Program-made: the position numbers and the translations under genes
Shown: positions 61,201 to 64,000 of the stretch, piece by piece
Numbering within the stretch: the stretch's first letter is position 1
How the letters are laid out: each line of letters starts with the position of its first letter
Notes under the pieces: generated by a model
Told to the model about the DNA's origin: nothing
Databases searched by the model: none
What the model saw: only the letters and a program-made list of their open reading frames with translations
DNA from: Ilex aquifolium
Taxonomy: Eukaryota; Streptophyta; Magnoliopsida; Aquifoliales; Aquifoliaceae
Direction: 5' to 3'
Assembly (NCBI GenBank): GCA_951799425.1
Contig: OX637393.1
Coordinates: 17,503,744 to 17,567,743, forward strand
DNA length: 64,000 bases

Positions 61201-63677
61201 TGAAGATTCTTAGCAAATAGGGGGCAAATATGACAATTTGGAACGGAAAAAAATCTATCAACACTCAACAGATTCTACAAACTTACTGAGAAGAAAAAAA
61301 AAGAAAATAAAGTGGCAGCAGACGTCTGTCCAGTTCGATTGAGTGGGATAAAGGAATAAAAGGAGAGAAATTCAGAGAGAAGAAAGAGAGTGAGAAGCAG
61401 AACTGAGTCAGCGAGGGGAACTGAACAGATTGTGATCGAGAGACAGAGAGAGGGAGTGACTTGTGACCTGGTCAGAGGATTGACCGACTGGGAAAGTGAT
61501 GGAAAATGGCAACGTCCAATAAATGTGTATAAAAAACGAGGGCTGGATGGTTCTAAGGCCCAAGCCTTAATTTGGCATATGTTGGATGATGTTGGGCCCA
61601 CTTGGGATATTGACTAGACATGGGCTGATTTCTAAAAGTCTGCATGACTTTTCATTTGCCTTATGACCTTTCATTTAGTTACATTAACCACAGGTTTCTA
61701 TGCATGTATCCACTGATTCATTCATTGTATCTATCTTTTTGGGAGTTGAAAAGTTTCAGTATTAATTAGTTTCTGAAGTCCTATATATTGATGTAACTTC
61801 AAGACTTTGAAGCATGATGAATGAATATATGAAATTTTCAGAAGTTTTTCTAAGCTTTTAAGATTGTGTGATGCAATCATTTCTTTGGTGTGATGCTAAA
61901 GAGCCCCTAGGTGAGATGCCTTGGGTTTCTAGGTGTGAGGCCTAGAACTATCTTCTCTTTCTTCTAATTTTCCTTCTTGCTTTCTATCTCCATCTACTGT
62001 TTATCTACTGTTCATGCACTGTTCACATACTGTTCACCACTGTTCACAGCTCCCTAAACAACCCTTAAACAGCCCCTTTTTTTCAGTGTTCCCCTTTCCT
62101 TAGCCGCCTTCCAATTCTGTCCTACATTAGGAAGACAATGGAGAGAAGGAGGGAGGAGAAAAGAAAAAGAGAAGTGAAGTGAAGAGAAGAACGTACCCGG
62201 TACCTGTTGGCTGTAAAGATTGAAATTTGTTGCTCTCTCAAATTTGGTACCAGCTCTTCACCAGTTCTCTTCATTCCTATTTCTTCCTCTTTATTTCATT
62301 AGTTTTTTTTTTCTTCCGTCTTTGTTGAAGAGTTGGGATAAACGAAAAATTTTTCTCCACGTTTGGTCGAAGCTTGTCTCTGTTTCACACGGAACGACGT
62401 GGTTCTGCTTCGAAATAGAGGACTTTTGTTCTCCAGCACTTTTTTCATTTTGGTTATCCATGAAGTTGAAATTGTTGGTTTTTTTTCATGTGTTTCAACA
62501 CGAATTTCATTCCTTGGACACAATCACCCTAAACCAAGCCAAGGTCCTCTTGCAAGTGTTGTACTTGTACCTTGAGGCAGTAAGCTCTGAAGTCTTCCAA
62601 TCTGATAGAGGTATTTTTGAATTTTTGATACTACTCAACCCGTAAGTCTTGGCATAGCGGTTAGGTTGCTCCATTGTGGCTTGACGTCAAGGATTTGAGT
62701 TGTGGGACCAGCCTCTTCGCATGTGAAGGTAAGACTGTATACATTTGACCCTCCCCAGACTTCGTAGTGGCAAGAACTTCAAGTCCTGGGCCACCTGTTT
62801 TTTTTACTCAATTACCATGAACTTTCATAAATGATTTTTTTTTTTTTTTTTGAGAACAAAATTTTTAGTACTGGTGAAAAGTATTAAAGTGGTGGACACA
62901 ATTTCACTATTCATATAACGAAGGAAAAGAAACCAAAGAATACATCAAAAAGAAAAGCTCACAACAATATTATGTAGACATTAGTCGCACGCTGTTTCCA
63001 ATCTTGTTGAGTGAAGGAAAACGGAATGCCCCAATTTTTTTAATACCAGAAGCCTGAAAAGAATCAAAATTTTTTTTTTTTTATACTTTTTACCATAGAG
63101 GCTGCACAACAACAATAACAACTTGCACTTGGGGCCAGCTCTAATAATAATAACTTTTATTGTTGTTATCTTAATCTTCTTGAAAGCTAAGATAATGTGC
63201 ATCTTTGGGTCTAATTCTATTTCAATAGTTTACATATCTAGATGTTATCTTTGTATTTTGTGTTTTTTTGGATGTCATGATGCTTGCGTTACACTTTTTT
63301 TGGGTCAGATGCTTGTGTTAAGTTTGATCTATCTTGTCCTACTCTCTTCTTTCTTTGGAGATTATATGGAAACATTTTCATTATTATTGATCTATCGAAT
63401 CGTTTTAAAATTATATTGTCTTAGAAGCATGCTGCTTTTGCAGTCTTTATGAAGTTGGGAAAGGTGGACAACAATTTAACAATGGAGTAGAATGCTTGCC
63501 GGAGCGTGTATGGCCTCTCAATAAACAAAGCCCAGAAGGATGCGTTAAATTGCCTGGGCATCTTCGGAGACCTATAGGAACTTTAATACAGCTGCCGTCC
63601 ACTATATCTTGTATAAAGATGTGTGGAAGACATTCTCCTTGCGTAGTTGGTGGTGCTCAATCCATGCAGCATGTTTT
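30988..63677 (+). CDS. DCAF4/WDR21-like WD40-family protein, exons 1-5 (gene continues past window)
   Basis: Exons: 30988-30997, 31106-31233, 38405-38548, 40135-40265, 63444-63677. Phases join (10 nt; 128 nt ending phase 0; 144 nt; 131 nt ending phase 2; next exon opening with one base), with GT donors and AG acceptors. The product starts MPQ, then the hallmark [19 protein letters not shown] found at the start of DCAF4/WDR21 proteins, a Ser-rich linker, a basic helix-like part ([19 protein letters not shown]), [20 protein letters not shown] and [12 protein letters not shown]. The WD40 repeats that would dock it as a CUL4-DDB1 ubiquitin-ligase substrate receptor (family knowledge) should lie beyond 64000. 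Introns 2 and 4 are about 7.2 and 23.2 kb, filled with transposons. The end of exon 5 is inferred from a GT and from expected protein wording. Confidence 0.8.
31994..32651. mobile_element. hAT-type element nested in intron 2
   Basis: 658 bp. The left end starts TAGTGTTTTGAAAAGCGTG; the reverse complement of the right end starts CAATGTTATTTAAGGCGTA. A perfect 8-bp duplication GTCCAAAT flanks it (31986-31993, 32652-32659). The interior has a poly-C run and AT-rich sequence, no open frame. It lies inside the 31585-34991 element. Confidence 0.85.
33001..34862. mobile_element. hAT-type element with TAACGGCCGTTA subterminal motifs, nested in intron 2
   Basis: Left end CACGGTTCTAAATAACAG, right end as reverse complement CAGGGTTTTTACGGCGCG, then shared GTAACGGCCGTTACG-type palindromes near both ends. 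Flanking 8-mers GTTTAGAG (32993-33000) and GTTTTGAG (34863-34870) differ at one base. Near the right end an 89-bp segment is tandemly repeated (about 34660 and 34749). Inside the 31585-34991 element and itself interrupted by 33425-34172. Confidence 0.72.
33425..34172. mobile_element. hAT-type element, innermost of the intron-2 nest
   Basis: 748 bp. Left end TAGGGGTGTCAATCGTGTCG; reverse complement of the right end TAGGGCTGTCAAAATCCGAC. Perfect 8-bp duplication GTAATTAG at 33417-33424 and 34173-34180. Subterminal regions are full of AAACGGGT/ACCCGTTT and GTGTCG motifs in both orientations. In the middle (about 33690-33900) there are direct repeats of GCCAGCCAACA-like units and CACTTTATAAGCC. 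No transposase frame. Confidence 0.92.
34992..36718 (+). other. Intron 2 sequence, no gene seen
   Basis: AT-rich intron. 36220-36515 contains a repeat of unclear class that recurs in inverse orientation at about 46990-47110 (see findings). The stretch 35850-36200 has moderate GC but no open frame. Confidence 0.45.
36719..37508 (+). pseudogene. Fragment of copia RT/RNase H in intron 2
   Basis: Readable remnants across frames: [30 protein letters not shown] (the end of RT), [35 protein letters not shown] and [11 protein letters not shown] (RNase H), then the target of TKHIEID/ADF motifs near 37395-37500. Many stops and frameshifts; no LTRs found next to it. A solitary old fragment in the same strand as the host gene. 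Confidence 0.75.
37509..40134 (+). other. Intron 2 end, exon 3 and intron 3 background
   Basis: Apart from exon 3 (38405-38548) this is AT-rich intron sequence. 37620-37720 and 38080-38310 contain GATACCG/ATCGG-rich pieces like decayed DNA-transposon ends, but no target duplication was found. Confidence 0.4.
40821..41217 (+). repeat. 5' LTR of the chromovirus
   Basis: Starts TGTTAGACCACAAGTGCG and ends CAGTGTGTATCA. Aligns along its whole length with 45709-46117. Confidence 0.95.
41221..41232 (+). promoter_or_regulatory. Primer-binding site of the chromovirus
   Basis: TGGTATCAGAGC three bases after the 5' LTR, the initiator tRNA-Met complement. Confidence 0.93.
41248..42186 (+). pseudogene. 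gag of the chromovirus
   Basis: The start is the ATG at 41248 ([12 protein letters not shown]); the upstream ATG at 41182 lies in the LTR. An N-terminal coiled-coil-like stretch is followed by the retrotransposon-gag core ([36 protein letters not shown]). Relatives read straight into pol; here a one-base change in a T run (42106-42111) moves the zinc knuckle [17 protein letters not shown] into the next frame. Confidence 0.88.
42112..45778 (+). pseudogene. pol and chromodomain of the chromovirus, five in-frame stops
   Basis: A single frame from about 42112: zinc knuckle, protease ([15 protein letters not shown] is D-L-G here, codons 42425-42433), RT ([24 protein letters not shown]), RNase H ([20 protein letters not shown]), the zinc-binding HHCC segment ([22 protein letters not shown]), integrase core and a C-terminal chromodomain ([20 protein letters not shown]). 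Stops: 43748 TAG, 44024 TGA, 44093 TAG, 44708 TGA, 44918 TAA. Each lies where relatives carry Gln or Arg, so each can come from one C-to-T change. The altered protease site should also block maturation. Confidence 0.92.
45709..46117 (+). repeat. 3' LTR of the chromovirus
   Basis: 409 bp. Immediately preceded by a G-rich purine tract (GGGCGGGGGGTAA, about 45696-45708). Contains a tandem ATGCATTTCTGTT duplication absent from the 5' LTR. Confidence 0.95.
46123..48007 (+). other. Intron 4 sequence between retroelements
   Basis: AT-rich intron with no exon recognised. 46985-47440 contains a repeat related (inverted) to 36220-36515. An AC microsatellite runs from about 47974 to 48004 and passes into TATATATA, which is where copia C inserted. 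Confidence 0.5.
47974..48012. repeat. Compound (AC)n(AT)n microsatellite, left half
   Basis: About 15 AC units followed by ATATATATA. The AT part continues at 55194 on the other side of copia C, so one compound microsatellite was split by the insertion. Confidence 0.85.
48013..48214 (-). repeat. 3' LTR of copia C
   Basis: 202 bp, near-identical in layout to 54990-55193 (AGTCAAATTAGTGAATTTGA at one end, AAGAACTCTAACA at the other). Confidence 0.88.
48456..48467 (+). promoter_or_regulatory. Primer-binding site of copia D
   Basis: TGGTATCAGAGC, complementary to the initiator tRNA-Met 3' end, just after the 5' LTR. Confidence 0.9.
49087..50020 (+). pseudogene. gag of copia D
   Basis: [12 protein letters not shown], then the copia Gag N-terminal motif [19 protein letters not shown] and the UBN2 core ([20 protein letters not shown]). 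A frameshift near 49490 moves the frame ([20 protein letters not shown]). A CCHC knuckle [14 protein letters not shown] and a Gly-Arg tract end it around 49900-49995, with stops at 49824 and 49993. Confidence 0.8.
50170..51290 (+). pseudogene. protease and integrase of copia D
   Basis: Protease motif [14 protein letters not shown] near 50176-50215, preceded by a TAG where a Trp is usual. Integrase core near 50595-50900: [12 protein letters not shown] (second Asp of the usual DD is Cys), RSDNGIEY and [11 protein letters not shown]. The C-terminal part continues to [10 protein letters not shown] and, after a stop, to [18 protein letters not shown]. Most of the pre-integrase segment is missing or scrambled around 50300-50450. 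Confidence 0.8.
51680..52413 (+). pseudogene. reverse transcriptase of copia D, cut short
   Basis: Readable [90 protein letters not shown] and [17 protein letters not shown], with stops at about 51764, 51984, 52193 and 52297. It ends at DKDIFIS, the point where sequence of copia C resumes. Confidence 0.85.
52414..53059 (-). pseudogene. integrase of copia C
   Basis: Starts near [20 protein letters not shown] (the usual VDDFS is ANDFS, so the first catalytic Asp pair is altered), then [10 protein letters not shown] and [20 protein letters not shown]. After a frame change it continues to [20 protein letters not shown] and stops being recognisable at 52414-52440, where copia D begins. Confidence 0.8.
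53060..54764 (-). pseudogene. gag, protease and pre-integrase remnants of copia C
   Basis: Degraded coding sequence. Around 53350-53200 the pre-integrase segment is readable ([20 protein letters not shown], then [12 protein letters not shown]). Near 53660-53630 the protease reads [12 protein letters not shown], so the catalytic D-S-G is D-S-R. Further upstream only short Gag pieces remain. No intact frame. Confidence 0.65.
54775..54935. repeat. Degenerate tandem repeat in the copia C leader
   Basis: About ten imperfect units of roughly 15 bp built on GATGAACAGTACCAC / GTGAATAGTACC. On the minus strand the units read as a (V/I)H(R/C)GT-like peptide repeat with alternating His, but this lies in the untranslated leader, so coding is unlikely. 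Confidence 0.7.
54977..54989 (-). promoter_or_regulatory. Primer-binding site of copia C
   Basis: The minus strand reads TGGTATCAGAGCA directly after the 5' LTR, the initiator tRNA-Met complement. This fixes the orientation of copia C. Confidence 0.9.
54990..55193 (-). repeat. 5' LTR of copia C
   Basis: About 204 bp; on the element's strand it starts TGTTAGAGTTCTTATT. Partner of 48013-48214. Confidence 0.88.
55194..55237. repeat. (AT)n microsatellite, right half of the split compound repeat
   Basis: About 22 uninterrupted AT units next to the outer end of copia C. Confidence 0.93.
55563..56071. mobile_element. Probable hAT-type element in intron 4
   Basis: The left end starts TTATGGTGGCAATTTTTGAT; the reverse complement of the right end starts TAAGGATGACAATTATGTCG, with ACACGA-type motifs in both subterminal regions. 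Flanking 8-mers ACTGCATT (55555-55562) and ACCGCATC (56072-56079) match at six of eight, both differences being C/T. An old insertion of the same general type as 33425-34172. Confidence 0.55.
56700..57386 (-). pseudogene. Protease region of the Tekay-like element, tandemly duplicated
   Basis: Two tandem copies of a 286-bp unit, 57101-57386 and 56815-57100. Each encodes FAITPQT, WVWVLF, the retroviral protease motif and [16 protein letters not shown] sequence. The first copy in reading order keeps DSGASHSFI; the second reads GSGASHSFI, losing the catalytic Asp. After the second copy the frame continues [20 protein letters not shown], as in the protease-RT linker of gypsy elements, to the deletion near 56700. 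Confidence 0.85.
57387..58520 (-). pseudogene. gag of the Tekay-like element
   Basis: Gag core: [33 protein letters not shown], then after a stop [20 protein letters not shown] and [20 protein letters not shown], a basic/Ser-rich linker, and a CCHC knuckle [14 protein letters not shown] near 57650-57610. Stops separate 58393-58151 from 58129-57758. Typical length and order for a plant chromovirus Gag. Confidence 0.82.
58867..58878 (-). promoter_or_regulatory. Primer-binding site of the Tekay-like element
   Basis: The minus strand reads TGGTATCAGAGC three bases inside the 5' LTR. Confidence 0.9.
58882..59409 (-). repeat. 5' LTR of the Tekay-like element, with palindromic ends
   Basis: 528 bp. 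The plus-strand left end TGTGACGCTCCAAAA and the reverse complement of the right end TATGACGCCCAAAAA begin an inverted repeat of about 100 bp (58882-58983 against 59316-59409), including GAGTACCGTATAACCCGATA on both arms. Its last ~60 bp also match the surviving 3' LTR piece at 56639. Confidence 0.8.
59415..62631 (+). other. Intron 4 sequence, no gene seen
   Basis: 59430-59540 and 59910-59985 carry GATACG/CGTATC-rich pieces, ending GATACATGTTTTGAGAACC, like decayed transposon ends, without a detectable target duplication. 60000-61270 is AT-rich. 61290-61470 and 62120-62200 are GA-rich. 61985-62050 has tandem CTGTTCA-type repeats. The open frame 62220-62645 has pyrimidine-rich low-complexity composition and no domain I recognise. 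Confidence 0.4.
61985..62053. repeat. Short tandem CTGTTCAC repeat
   Basis: Five to six imperfect copies of an 11-13 bp unit such as ACTGTTCATGC / ACTGTTCACAT. The motif is also the core of the repeat in the copia C leader (reverse strand). Confidence 0.6.
62639..62804 (+). mobile_element. Au-like SINE in intron 4
   Basis: 166 bp, tRNA-derived: a box A-like TGGCATAGCGGTTAG near the start, a box B-like GGATTTGAGTTGTGG about 40 bp on, then the plant Au-type body (CAGCCTCTTCGCATGTGAAG, GACCCTCCCCAGACTTCGTA, TGGGCCACCTG) and a terminal T run. A 7-bp duplication TACTCAA flanks it (62632-62638 and 62805-62811). It is in the same strand as the host gene. Confidence 0.82.
62812..63443 (+). other. 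End of intron 4
   Basis: T/A-rich sequence with several poly-T runs, ending in a pyrimidine-rich tract and TTTTGCAG before exon 5. No other feature recognised. Confidence 0.5.
63444..63677 (+). other. Exon 5 of the DCAF4-like gene, after the 23-kb intron
   Basis: Acceptor TTTTGCAG ends at 63443. The exon opens T|CTTTATGAAGTTGGG, completing the codon split at 40265. It encodes [20 protein letters not shown], then [20 protein letters not shown] and [18 protein letters not shown]. The proposed donor is the GT at 63678 (after SMQH); the frame stays open to 63729, so the exact end is uncertain. Confidence 0.75.
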
Positions 63678-64000
63678 GTATCCATCTGTGACTACAGATG
63701 TTTATAGTGCTCATGTCCTTTGTTGTTAGCATGTTTAATTGCTTGATGAGTATGGGTATCCTATATTAATACTGGCCTTACAAAAGTTTTGTCCTATCCT
63801 TGCTTATTATCTTATCTCTCAGTATTGGCTGATCCCCAATCCTTAGTCATGTGCAAGAAGGAGAATTTAGTTTTCTTTGGTTAACCATTATAAGATTTGA
63901 GCTTTCCATTGCCTCATGCTGTTGGATATTTTTTTGAACTGGTCTATAAGGGTTAAAGCCCTAAAGATCAATACAATTTGACTAATTGTGGTGTGATTCA
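63678..64000 (+). other. Start of intron 5 (presumed)
   Basis: After the proposed donor the sequence is AT-rich with no recognisable WD40 coding sequence, so the next exon should be beyond the window. The frame from exon 5 meets a TAG at 63727. Confidence 0.45.

Noticed and set aside
62220-62645. 141-codon open frame rich in Phe/Leu/Ser on the plus strand
   Set aside because: Composition follows the pyrimidine-rich DNA, there is no recognisable domain, it lies inside intron 4 and runs into the SINE target site.
1-64000. tRNA or rRNA genes, microRNA hairpins
   Set aside because: I saw no cloverleaf-type sequence apart from the tRNA-derived SINE head, and hairpins found belong to transposons.
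1-64000. A new enzymatic or defence gene system
   Set aside because: All longer open frames belong to retroelements or to the two host genes; there is no unexplained cluster of coding sequence.

Overview
This window is nuclear DNA of a flowering plant, probably a woody eudicot; the species cannot be named from sequence alone. The evidence is introns with plant-type GT..AG sites, an RKD-type RWP-RK transcription factor, a plant-type DCAF4/WDR21-like gene, an Au-like SINE, hAT and Mutator-type non-autonomous elements, and several families of plant Ty1/copia and Ty3/gypsy retrotransposons. There are no operons, phage genes or CRISPR arrays.

Layout. 1-4243 (-): 5' part of a Ty3/gypsy element of Tat/Retand type, running off the left edge. 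4908-7879 (+): a six-exon RWP-RK (RKD) gene with a 126-bp MITE in intron 1. 10028-10972: a hAT-type element. 12462-19500 (+): a complete but decayed copia element (copia A), sitting in what may be an older LTR. 20490-21596: a GC-ended hAT element. 22326-22873: a foldback Mutator-type MITE with 9-bp target duplications. About 23168-30013 (-): an old copia element (copia B) with 1.1-kb LTRs.

30988 to beyond 63677 (+): the first five exons of a DCAF4/WDR21-like WD40-family gene, spread over more than 32 kb. Its introns hold almost everything else. Intron 2 (7.2 kb) has DNA transposons nested three deep (31585-34991) and a dead copia fragment (36719-37508). Intron 4 (23.2 kb) has a chromodomain gypsy element (40821-46117), a minus-strand copia (copia C, 48013-55193) interrupted by a plus-strand copia (copia D), a hAT-like element (55563-56071), an internally deleted gypsy (56639-59409) and a SINE (62639-62804). 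Exon phases still join correctly across all four introns, so the host gene may still be functional.

All retroelements appear unable to move by themselves: reading frames carry stops or frameshifts and several catalytic motifs are altered. By eye, LTR pairs differ by about 2.6% (chromovirus), 4.7% (copia A) and roughly 15% (copia B), giving a relative order of insertion. The main result is this layered transposon stratigraphy, reconstructed through matching target-site duplications, inside a giant-intron gene. I found no credible sign of a new enzymatic or defence system.
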